From Synechococcus sp. MEDNS5 (GTDB lineage: Bacteria; Cyanobacteriota; Cyanobacteriia; PCC-6307; Cyanobiaceae), in NCBI RefSeq assembly GCF_014279875.1, contig NZ_CP047952.1, positions 186,001-250,000 on the forward strand: a stretch of DNA of 64,000 nucleotides. The letters run 5' to 3'. The notes beneath the pieces were generated by a model. The model did not search any database. It was not told the origin of the DNA and saw only the letters and a list, made by a program, of their open reading frames with translations. The position numbers were made by a program, and so were the translations under genes. Positions 36,128-45,700 of this stretch are shown piece after piece. Position 1 is the first letter of the stretch; each line of letters begins with the position of its first letter.

Positions 36128-36890
36128 TCACTCGAATCCGGAAAGGTTGATGCTTGGATCCTTGCGGCACCAGTCGTGCTCCGTCAGGTACCACTGCACG
36201 GTTTCGGCTAGCCCCATCTCCAGGCTGTGGCGAGGTTGCCAGCCCAGTTCGCGTTGAATGCGGCTGGGATCGATCGCGTAGCGGCGGTCGTGGCCGGGGC
36301 GATCCCTCACTGTTCTGATCAGTTGGGTGTGGGGGGATCCCTTGGGTTGTGCCTGGTCCAGGCTGTTGCAGATCAGTTCCACGATCTGCCGGTTCGTGCG
36401 TTCGCCGTAGCCGCCCACGCAGTAGCTGCGCCCCAGCGCGCCCAGGCAGGCCATAGGTGTGATGCCAAGCATTCACCAGGTGGTCGCTGGCGGCCTTGCT
36501 GGCCGAGTGTGGGCTGCGCGGGTCGTAGGCCGTGGTCTCTGAAAAGCGCCCGCTCGCGCCAAGCGAACCGAACACTTCATCGATGCTGATGTGGTGCAGG
36601 CGGAAGCGCTGCTGGCGTTCTTCCGGCAGCTGCTCCCAATGGCCTGCACCGCCTTTGGTAACGAAAGCGTACCGTTATCGTTACTAGACAGCAACGCTCC
36701 CGGGCCACTGATCGAGCGGTCCACATGGCTTTCAGCCGCAAGGTGCAGCCCCAGGTCCGGGTCGGCCAGGCGCACCGCTTCCTCCGTTGCTTGGGTATCC
36801 GCCAGGTCCACCCGCAGCAATTGGTGGCGGCACCTTTCCTCTGGCGTGCTGGCCCGCTCGCCCAGCTGTTCAAGCTGCGCATGAACAGCC
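36128..36890 (-). pseudogene. rfbB: dTDP-glucose 4,6-dehydratase remnant
   Basis: Three pieces of an RmlB protein lie in different frames. First (about 36890-36660) HLAAESHVDRSI. Then, after a frameshift near 36,650, a frame reading [21 protein letters not shown] and [23 protein letters not shown]. Finally, after a deletion near 36,440 that removes roughly 90 residues of the substrate domain, [16 protein letters not shown] and [19 protein letters not shown]. The catalytic Thr of T-D-E is Ile and the Tyr of YxxxK is His, so the gene is dead by several criteria. It is a relic of a deoxysugar (rhamnose-type) pathway. The N-terminal end is uncertain. Confidence 0.85.
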
Positions 36891-36963
36891 CCAATCCCAC
36901 TCTGATGCCCTGTCGACGGATCCTGGGCGCTCGGCCACCTTGGGTCTGAGGTCTTTGCTCCCC

Positions 36964-37857
36964 ATGGCTGCCGTCATCTACCTGCACTGGACTGCCACCG
37001 GCTACGACTGGATCCGCCCCGGTCACTACCACTCGATCATCGACGGTGATGGCCGCGTCCATCGCCTGCATGCCTACAGCGTGGATCTGCCGGCCCACAC
37101 CTACGCCCGCAACCGCAACAGCGTCGCCCTCTCCTGCGCCTGCATGGGCGGGATCCCCGACCCCTGGACTCAGCCGCCGACGTCCGCCCAGCTCCAGAGC
37201 CTCTGCGCGGAAGCCGCAGCAATCGCCCGCAGCTGGGGGTGGAGCGAGAGCGACATCACGATCCGCTCGGTGATGACCCACGCCGAAGCCGCCTCCAACC
37301 GCGACGGTCGGGTGATGCACGACAACTACGGTCCGATGATCTGGGGCGGCACCGGCGAGCGTTGGGATCTGCTGCAGCTCGAGAAGAGCGGCCCCAGCGA
37401 TGGCGGCGATCAGCTGCGCGAGCGCATCCGCGCCCTGCTGCGCGCTGACCCGTTGGCGGACCCGCGGTTGGCCTTCAAGGGCGAGACCACGATCCAGGCC
37501 CGCGGCGCTGACCTGCCCGTGCAGATCGACGCCCAGGGCCGTTCCTGGGCCATCGCTGCTGATCTGCTCGCCCGCTACGACATCCCCCACGCCTGGGACG
37601 CCAGCCTGCGCCGCATCCTGATCGGCTCGCTCGATGTCGCCCCCACCTACCGCGACGACGCCGTGCAGGCGTCGGTGGGTTGGCCCCTGGTGGAGATGAC
37701 CCTGCAGACCGGCCAGGCCCCGGTGATTCTCACCGGCATCATCAGGCCAGCCCCCAGTGGTGATCGCGCCTGGTGCCGGGTGCTCGAATTCGCTGAGGAG
37801 TTCGGCATCTCCGTGCGTTACGACCCTCTGGTGCTGGGTGAGCGCAGAGGTGGCTGA
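36964..37857 (+). CDS. Peptidoglycan amidase-like (amidase_2/PGRP) protein
   Basis: A 297-residue protein whose first 180 residues look like an N-acetylmuramoyl-L-alanine amidase/peptidoglycan-recognition fold. It has AVIYLHWTATGYDW (first zinc His), HYHSIIDGDGRVHRLH, SVALSCACMGG and SVMTHAEAASNRDGR (second His). The C-terminal 100 residues carry two short repeats that look like a phage-type or copper-amine-oxidase-like domain (ILIGSLDVAP, VILTGIIRPAP). No signal peptide is seen. The ATG at 36964 is chosen because the protein starts cleanly there; upstream sequence in the frame is antisense to the rfbB remnant. Possibly of phage origin. Flanked by gene debris. Confidence 0.65.
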   Translation: MAAVIYLHWTATGYDWIRPGHYHSIIDGDGRVHRLHAYSVDLPAHTYARNRNSVALSCACMGGIPDPWTQPPTSAQLQSLCAEAAAIARSWGWSESDITIRSVMTHAEAASNRDGRVMHDNYGPMIWGGTGERWDLLQLEKSGPSDGGDQLRERIRALLRADPLADPRLAFKGETTIQARGADLPVQIDAQGRSWAIAADLLARYDIPHAWDASLRRILIGSLDVAPTYRDDAVQASVGWPLVEMTLQTGQAPVILTGIIRPAPSGDRAWCRVLEFAEEFGISVRYDPLVLGERRGG

Positions 37858-37877
37858 AGCCGGTTCGGAATGGTCGT

Positions 37878-38057
37878 ATGAATCGTTCGGCTGATCGGTT
37901 GCATCAGGCCAGTCTCAGTGCGGAGGCCGGCCACCACGAATGGGCTTGTTTTGCCTCCCATCCATCGGTTGAAAAGGCGTTGAAGGCTCTGCATCTCCAC
38001 AACGGCCAGCAGAGCTGGGGCCATGAAGCAATCCGTCTGGCGCTGGCCAGCTCCTGA
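37878..38057 (+). pseudogene. HEPN-domain protein fragment
   Basis: A 59-residue frame reading MNRSADRLHQASLSAEAGHH, then EWACFASHPSVEKALKALHLH and a GHxxx stretch before a stop. This is the first half of a HEPN domain (normally about 120-130 residues); the catalytic half is gone. It overlaps the nucleotidyltransferase fragment that follows. HEPN/MNT pairs are toxin-antitoxin modules in which MNT modifies the HEPN ribonuclease. Confidence 0.6.
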
Positions 38058-38249
38058 GCAGGTGCTTCAGGATGTGCAGATCTGGTGTGTTTTCGACAGC
38101 TACGGCCGGGGCACGGCCGCCTTCGGCGGCGGTCAAGTCGAGCGTCTGCAGCAATGGCCGCTGGCTGATCTTCCCCTCAGTTGTGATGCCCTGGTGCTCA
38201 CCCCTGCTGAACTGGAGCTACGCCTGAATGACGGCTCTCGGATGCCCCC
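38023..38249 (+). pseudogene. MNT-type nucleotidyltransferase fragment
   Basis: A frame from ATG 38023 shows VFDSYGRGTAAFG, a damaged form of the minimal nucleotidyltransferase G-S-x-G-R-G motif (Gly to Asp). It continues with LQQWPLADLPLSCDALVLTP, typical of the C-terminal part of cyanobacterial MNT proteins. The D-x-D catalytic segment between them is missing, so several dozen bases were deleted. It runs into the next gene's start with no stop of its own. Together with the HEPN fragment it is a dead MNT-HEPN module. Confidence 0.6.
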
Positions 38250-38999
38250 ATGGCTTACCTGCTCAGCAAGCTGCTGCCGCTCGCCTTACTACCCCTCGGT
38301 CTCAGCCTGATTCTGCTGCTGATCGGCTTGATCGGCCGTTGGCGCTGGCCCGTGATCACTGCCCTGCTGTTGCTTTGGGTCCTCTCCCTTGGGGTGGTGA
38401 GCCAAGGCCTCTGGCATTGGCTCGAGGCTCCCTGGCAGCGTCGAGCAGTGACGGCGGCGCCGAGCGCCGATGCGATCGTGGTGCTCAGTGGCGGCCGCCA
38501 TCCCGCCCCAGGGACGGCCCGGGTGAGCGAGTGGCATGATCCGGATCGCTTCCTGGCAGGCCTCGATCTTTATCGCGCCGGCAAGGCGCCACGGTTGCTG
38601 TTCACCGGTGGGGCCAGTCCCTTTCGCCCGGGTCAGCCCCCGGAGGGTGAGCACTACCTCCGCGAAGCCCAGCAGTTGGGCATTCCCGCGGCCGCCATGG
38701 CCAGCACGCCGCCTGTGGTGAACACGGCGGACGAGGCTGCCGCCATCGCACGGTTGCTCCCCGCGCGCGCGCCCATTCTCCTGGTCACCAGTGCCTTCCA
38801 CATGCGCCGCGCCCAGCGTCTGTTCGAGCGCCAGGGCCTGGAGGTGCAGCCCTTCCCGGTGGATTTCCAGGCCCGGGGCGCCTGGGTGGGCCCCCTCTGG
38901 CGTGATCCCACCCAGTGGCTGCCCTCGGCCCATGCGCTCGATCAAAGCTCCCGCTCCTTGCGTGAGCTGTTGGGCCGGTTGGTTTATCGCGCTTGGTGA
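38250..38999 (+). CDS. YdcF/ElyC/SanA-like DUF218 membrane protein
   Basis: A 249-residue inner-membrane protein. Two N-terminal hydrophobic segments (LLPLALLPLGLSLILLLIGL and VITALLLLWVLSLGVV) precede a DUF218 domain with ADAIVVLSGG, LLFTGGASP, NTADEAAAIA and ILLVTSAFHMRRA. Related proteins (ElyC, SanA) affect peptidoglycan or envelope lipid-carrier metabolism; the reaction is not settled. The last two codons (TGG TGA) fall just inside the segment that recurs at 63204. It is convergent with the giant autotransporter gene, 16 bases apart. Confidence 0.85.
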   Translation: MAYLLSKLLPLALLPLGLSLILLLIGLIGRWRWPVITALLLLWVLSLGVVSQGLWHWLEAPWQRRAVTAAPSADAIVVLSGGRHPAPGTARVSEWHDPDRFLAGLDLYRAGKAPRLLFTGGASPFRPGQPPEGEHYLREAQQLGIPAAAMASTPPVVNTADEAAAIARLLPARAPILLVTSAFHMRRAQRLFERQGLEVQPFPVDFQARGAWVGPLWRDPTQWLPSAHALDQSSRSLRELLGRLVYRAW

Positions 39000-39789
39000 G
39001 AGACCTAAGGAGAGATCAGAACTTCCAGCGGAAGCCACCGCCGTAGTTGATGGATTCAGTGCTGCCAGGAGAGAGCTGACCGAGACCGTTGACGTAGAGG
39101 CTGAGCTTGTCGTTCATGACGACATCAAGTCCAAGACCGATGTTCCACCAAGAGGAAGGAGCAGTAACACCTGCGACGGTGAACGAGGAGCCTGGAGCGG
39201 CAGTGAATTGTGCGGTGAGGTCTCGGTTGGTGTTACCGAGATCCCAGGCATAACCAACGGAGACGCGTGGGATGACGGTCATGCCGTTGGTTTGGAAGGG
39301 TTGCTTGAACTCAAGGGCGAGCTCAAGAGGAACGGAGCTGTAGGAGACGTTGTCGTAGCGGAGTGAGTAGCTGGCCTTGCCTGGATCGGGGTAGGCGATG
39401 AGGGGGTTGCCTGGCTGCTGGTAGGCGCGGTTGTTGGAGGAAGTGGATTCGGAGTAGCTGTTTTGGTTGAGTTGCAACCAGCTGAGTCCGAGTGAGGGGA
39501 TGAGGCTGCCGCGGTTGCCTGTGTTGATGACCTGGCTGATTTGGAGAGTGCCGCCGAGAGCGGTGCTGTTGCTGGTGGCGTTTTCAGTGGCTGGGTAACC
39601 GGGGATATTGACTTGGCGTGTGATGTCGGTGTTAAAGCCACCAGCGCCAAAGGTGCCTGTGAGCCAGGTGGCGGAGCCGAGGCGTTGCTTGGCGTAGAGC
39701 ATGCCACTCCAGCCTTCTGTTTCGCCAAAGGTGTTGGGTTCACCGGTGGTGGTCCAGAGGTTGTCAAAGCGTCCGGCGATACCGACCAG
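38993..39789. repeat. Direct repeat, copy 1 (translocator end of giant autotransporter)
   Basis: This segment recurs at 63204-64000, offset 24,211 bases, with no difference found over the parts compared, including identical translations in two frames. It begins within the last two codons of the ydcF-like gene, includes the 16-base gap and runs into the beta-barrel coding region. The second copy is cut by the window edge, so the repeat may be longer. Confidence 0.9.
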
Positions 39790-42700
39790 TGTGTTGGAAC
39801 CGATCAGGGTGTCAGCGCCGATGGTGGTGTTGAAGGCCGTGGTGTTGTATCCGGCCTGATCAGAGCTGCCGCTGGCGGGAGTGGTGGCCCCTGATCCGCC
39901 GGCATTGACCCAGCTGCGCCACTTGCCGCAATCGGCGGGATCACCGGTGTAGTCCTGATCGGGCTGGAGCTGTTGAACCTCGGCGATGCAGCGCTGGAGT
40001 TGGTTGAGGATGGCGCTGTCGAGGGCGTTGTTGACGTCTTGCTGGAAGCCCAGACCAGCGGTGATGGTGGCTTGTGGGAAGGCGGCTGATGTGGCGCCTG
40101 AGAGCTGGCGGTAGAGGGAGTTGAGATCGTTGGTGGTTTCTTGAGCAAAGATCAGCGCGGCAGTGGATTCAAACTTGTTGGTGCTGCCTGCGGCTTGGAT
40201 GTCGTTGATGGCCTGGCCGACGGCTGTGCTGTTGGGATCGAGACCGCTGGGTGCGTAATCCACGGTGTAGAGGAAGCTGAGATCCTGGTTGTTGTCGATG
40301 AGATCGAAACTGAAGGATGCAACAGCTGATTTGGGAGCGACCAGTTTGAGATCACCGATGGTGATGCCTTGCTTGGCATCGACGATGCCTTCTGAGATGA
40401 AGGTGCCAGGCATGGCCTGACCGACCTGGTTGGCGAGGAGCTCAACGGTGCCGTTGAGGTTGGCGCGGAAGTTGGTGGTGAGGTTGTCGGTTTCGCCGGA
40501 GCGGAGGACGAGATCAGCCTCATAGAGGGAGGTGTCAGTGGTGTCGTAGTTGGCGTTGACCACGAGGTTGCCGATGCGGTATTCGCCGTTGGGGTTGATG
40601 ACACCGCTTTGGGTGAGGGTGACGTTGCCGTTGGCATCAACGAGCTGTGATTCCATGCGGGCATCAGGAGCGTTGTAGATGTTGCGGGTGATGCCGGGGA
40701 TGATGATGTCACCGGAGATTTCGCCGTAGTTATTGATTTCATCAGGGCCGCCTGGTCCTGTGATGGCAGGGCTGGTGCCATCGGAGCCGCCGATGATGGT
40801 GCCGTAGTTGTTGACGCGCTCCACCCGGCTGGTGGGGAGGTTGATGGCCGAGCCGCCATCACCACCTTGGATGACGGCACCAGCGGCGTTTTCAACGCGG
40901 AGGTTGCCGCTGCTGAGGAGGTTGGTGCTCTTGGTGATGCCGACGCCGCCTTGGCCTGTGGCCTGGATCACGCCGCTGTTGCGAACCACGACTTCACCGG
41001 CTGGAGATGTGCCATCGATGACGCCCTCGGTGATGGCGCTGACTGAGCCATCGGGGTTTTGGTAGAGGAAAGCGCCGCCTGTGGCGTTTTGGAAGAGCAG
41101 TGCAACGGCATTGGTGCCAGAAGCGGTGATGACGCCGCTGTTGTCGATGTTGATATCACCGGAGGAACCGGTTGGATTGCCGAGCAGTGAGGTGCTGTCG
41201 TCTTTGCTGACGCCGCCAAAGACAAAGCCACCACCGCCGGCGATGGTTTGAGCGACGACGGCATGGGATCCGGTGCCGCTGGTGGCGATGGTGCCTGTGT
41301 TGGAGAAGGAGATGGAACCGGAGTTGGAGGCTGTGTTGGTGTTGTTGAGGGAAACAGAACCAGAGGAGGACCCGCTGACACCGCCACCACCGCCGATGGT
41401 CTGGAGGAGAAGGCCAAAGCTGTTGTCACCGGAGGTGGAGATGATGCCGGAGTTGGAGGCGGAGATGTCCGCAGAAGCGGTGGAAGTACCGGCGTGGCCG
41501 GTGGCGGAGAAGGAAGTGCTGGTGCCGCCTGTGGTGTAGCCGCCACCGCCGCCGATGGTTTGAAGGACGACAGCAGGTGAGAGGTTTCCAGAGGTGGAGA
41601 TAGCAGCGCCTGTATTGGAGAAGGAGATGGCGCCAGCGGAGGCATCAGCGTTGAGGGTGCCTGTGCCGCCAGCACCGAGTTGAACAGAGCCTGTGGTGGA
41701 GGCCGCGAAGCCACCACCACCACCGATGGATTGCGCGATGAAGGCTGGGCTGGTGTTACCGGAGGAGAAGAGCTGAGCGCCGGAGTTGAGGGAGAGGGAG
41801 AGAGCAGCGGCGGAGGTATTGCCTGAATTGGGAGAAGTGAGGGTTGTATTGCGTCCGAGGGAGAGGTTTCCGGCGACGGTATCGAGGCTGCCGCCACCAC
41901 CACCGATGGATTGAGCGAGAAGGGCAGGGGAGTTGGAACCAGCGGAGCCAACGCGGTTATCGATGGAGAGAGCGAGGGAACCAGCGGAGCGATTGCCGCG
42001 TCCGAGGCCGCCGAGGTTGGCATTAGCGCCGATGGCACCGGCGAGGCCGCCACCGCCACCGATGGTTTGAGCGAGCACAGTGGTGGCGGCATCACCGCTG
42101 CTGGTGAGCGCGGTATCGAGGGTGAGAGTGATCGCGCCGCCGGATCCGTCGGCTGTGTTGGGCAGGATGGTTTCGCTGTTGCCACCAAGGTTGGCGTTCC
42201 CGCCCACATCACCAACGCGGCCGCCGCCGCCGCCGATGCTTTGCACCAACATGGCGCTCGCATTACGCCCCTGGGTTGCGGTTGCCACCTGACTCACCAG
42301 CTCGAGCTTGGCTCCCGATGAGGCACCGCGGTAGCGACCGCCCAGTTGCGCATTGGCGCTGGTGTTGCCGGCATAGCCACCACCGCCACCGATCGATTGG
42401 TAGGCGAGACCACTGGAACCGTCTCCGCTGGTGATCACGCGGCTGCGTCGGCCTGCTGTGAAGCTGATCGCAGCACCCTGGCCTTGGCTACCCAAGTCAC
42501 CACCGCCTAACAGCAGATCACCGTTGCTGCTGTTGGCGTTGGGGAATACCAAACCACCACCACCACCAATGGATTGGAGAACGAAGGCAGGTGATTGACG
42601 TCCGGTGGTGACGATGGAGCCGTCATCGCGGGGCTCGAGGCTGGTGAGATTGAGCGTGACGGCCTCCGCATCTCCACGCGCGCCGTTGGCACCTAAATCC

Positions 42701-45700
42701 ATGCTGCCGTCGGCACGACCGGCACGGCCACCACCGGCACCGATGGATTGAGCGGAGATTCCGATGGATTGATCACCGGTGGTGGTGATTGTTTCGGTGC
42801 TGCGGATAGTGACGGCTGCAGCGTCGCCGTTGCCGCCATTGCCCGCACCGAGCTGCAAACGGTCGGTAGTGCTTCCAACCATGCCGCCGCCGCCGCCGAT
42901 GCTTTGGGCGATCAGGCCATCGCTGCTGAAGCCAGTGGTGGTCGCATTGGCTCGGATCAGGATCGATACAGCTTTGCCATCCAGACCACTGCTGCTGGTG
43001 GCACCGGCCTGGGCTTCACGGCTGGCGATCGGTGCGTAGCCGCCACCGCCGCCGATGCTCTGGGCCAGCACCGCTGGTGAGCCCGCTCCAAAACTGCTGA
43101 GGTTGTCTTCAATGGTGAGGGTCACCGTCCCAGCTCCATTGCTGGTTGCGGTGTCGCTTCCCAGCCGCACTGAAGGCACTTCAGCGTCCTCAAGGCCAAA
43201 CACAGCACCGCCCCCACCACCAATGCTTTGGGCGACGATTGCAGCGCCATTGGCGCCAACAGTGCGGATGGCTCCGCGGCTGGTGAAGGCGATGGATCCG
43301 CTGTCGTTCAGCCCCACCACGGATCCCCCTAAGCGGATGGCGGCGCCGCCAGCGGTGGTGGTGTAGACGCCACCACCGCCAATCGACTGCAGCACCACGC
43401 CGCTGGAGTTGGCTCCCGTGGTGATGATGGCGCCACGGTTTGTGAGCTCGATCGCTCCCGCGCGACTGTCGCCCTGGCCCGATCCGCCGGCGATGACACT
43501 GGTGGGCGCACTGCCCACCAGACCGCCACTGCCCCCGAACGACTGGATCGTGAAGCCGGGTGAACTGATGCCGTTGGTGGTGATCGGTGCGCCATTGCTG
43601 GCGCTGATCAATCCGGCACTGACGTCGCTGCCGGGCTTGGAATCGCTTCCCACGGCAACACTGCCATCGACGGCCGCCAGCAAGCCGCCGCCACCACCGA
43701 TGGATTGCAGTACAACGCCAGGGCTGTCATTGCCGAGGGTGGTGACGCTGCGCTGGAGTTGGGTGTAAGTGAGGCTGCCGCCTCTGGTGTCGACACCGCG
43801 GTTGATGGTGCCGCCGAGAGTTGCATTGCCGCTGACATCAGCGACTACACCACCGCCACCACCGATGCTCTGGAGCACCACCCCAGGGCTGTTGTCTCCG
43901 ACGGTGAGCACTTCGAAGGGCAGGATGAGGGTCAGGTCGGCACCGGTGGACTCGTCGGTGTTGAGGCCACCCAGCTGCACGCTGCCATTGGAGACGTTGC
44001 CGATCCAACCGCCGCCGCCACCGATCGATTGGTGAATGACACCGGGGGAGAAAGGGCCTTCTGCTTGCAGGCTGCCGCCGGCATTAATGAGAGTGAGCGT
44101 ACCGCCGGAGCCATAGGTGCCATCGACACCACCGCCGAGCACGACAATGCCGCTGCCATCGCTGTCGCCTAGTCCCACCTGACCGCCACCGCCGCCGACG
44201 GACTGCATCAGATAAGCCGGCGCGTAGGCACCGCTGGTAGCGATCAAACCACCGGCATTGTTGAGCGTCACGTCACCGGCGTTGCCGCCGCCGCCGTTCG
44301 CGCCCAGCGTCATGCTGCCGTTGGCAAGACCGACCCGGCCACCTCCACCGCCCACGCTTTGAGCCACCACGCCAATGCTGTAAGTCCCAGCCGTGCTGAC
44401 GCGTCCATTGCGGTTGTTCACCACCACATCGCCGGCATCACCGCTGGCATTGTTGGCCCCAAGCACGAGGCTGACCTGGCTGTTGCCGGCACTGCCGCCA
44501 CCGGCGCCGATGCTTTGGGCGATGACGCCTTCTGAGGATGCCCCCAGGGTGATGATGGAGCCCTGGTTGTCGACGGTGACATCACCGGCGTTGGCGCGTC
44601 CGCCAGTCATGCCGAGACGCATCACCAGTCCGTTTTGCGAGGTGTAGCCACCTCCACCGCCGATCGATTGGGCTAAGACCCCTTGGGATTCTTTGCCTGA
44701 AGTGATCAGTCTGGTGCCGCGGCTGATGTTGAGCTCCACAGAGCCACTTCCGCCCAGCTGTGTTCCACCGCCGCCGAGCGCCACCACAGGGGCACGGCCG
44801 CTGCCATCGCCTCCGACGTAGCCACCACCACCACCGATCGATTGGGAGATCACCGCTGGGGAGGACGAACCGGTGGTCTGGATGCGAGAGGTGCCTTTGG
44901 AAATAAGGCTCACCGCACCAGCGCGGGTTACCCCGATGACTTCACCTCCCATGGCCACCGACGCACTGCTGGTGTAAGCCACACCACCGCCGCCACCGAT
45001 GGATTGAAGGACAAGGCCAGGGCTGTTGCGTCCTTCCGTACTGATTTGCCAGTTCGCACTGATCGCTCGCACAGCACCTGCAGCTGTGTTGCCGCTGCTG
45101 AGGGTGCCAAGCCGAATGCGTTCTCCTGCCACATCTGAGGCATAACCACCACCACCACCGATCGCCTGCAACACCACTCCGGGGCTTTCTTCTCCTTGGG
45201 TGATGGCCTTGAAGGGACCATTCAGTGTGACGCTGCCGCCTGCACTGCTGCCCAGCCCCCTGCTGCCTAAGCGCAGTGTGCCGTTCACGTTGTTAACGCT
45301 GCCACCGCCACCACCGATCGACTGCACCATCAGGGCTGCGGAGTGATCGCCGAGGGAGGTGAGGTTGGCGCCGCTGTTGCTGATCACCCTGATCGAGCCA
45401 CCATCCGCTGACCCTGTGGATCCGTCCATGCCCAGATCAGCATTGCCTTCGACCTGACTGAGGCGACCGCCACCACCACCGATGGCCTGCACCAGCATCA
45501 CCGGTGAGGTGTCTCCTGTGGTGGTGACGGCACCCTCAATGTCGACCAGTACGGCTTGCTCAACCGGTTGCACTGGGCAGGATCCAATGGGGCAGGCCAC
45601 CGGATACAGCAAGCCGCTGCTGCCGTTCACGCTGAGATCACCGCTGCTGTTGCTGCTGCCAAGGGTGGCGTCGCCCTTGCTGTCGCCGGCGAAGCCACCG

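Noticed and set aside
36577-37590. Minus-strand 337-codon frame
   Set aside because: It is the complement of the amidase-like gene joined to a wrong frame of the rfbB remnant; no domain is visible in it.
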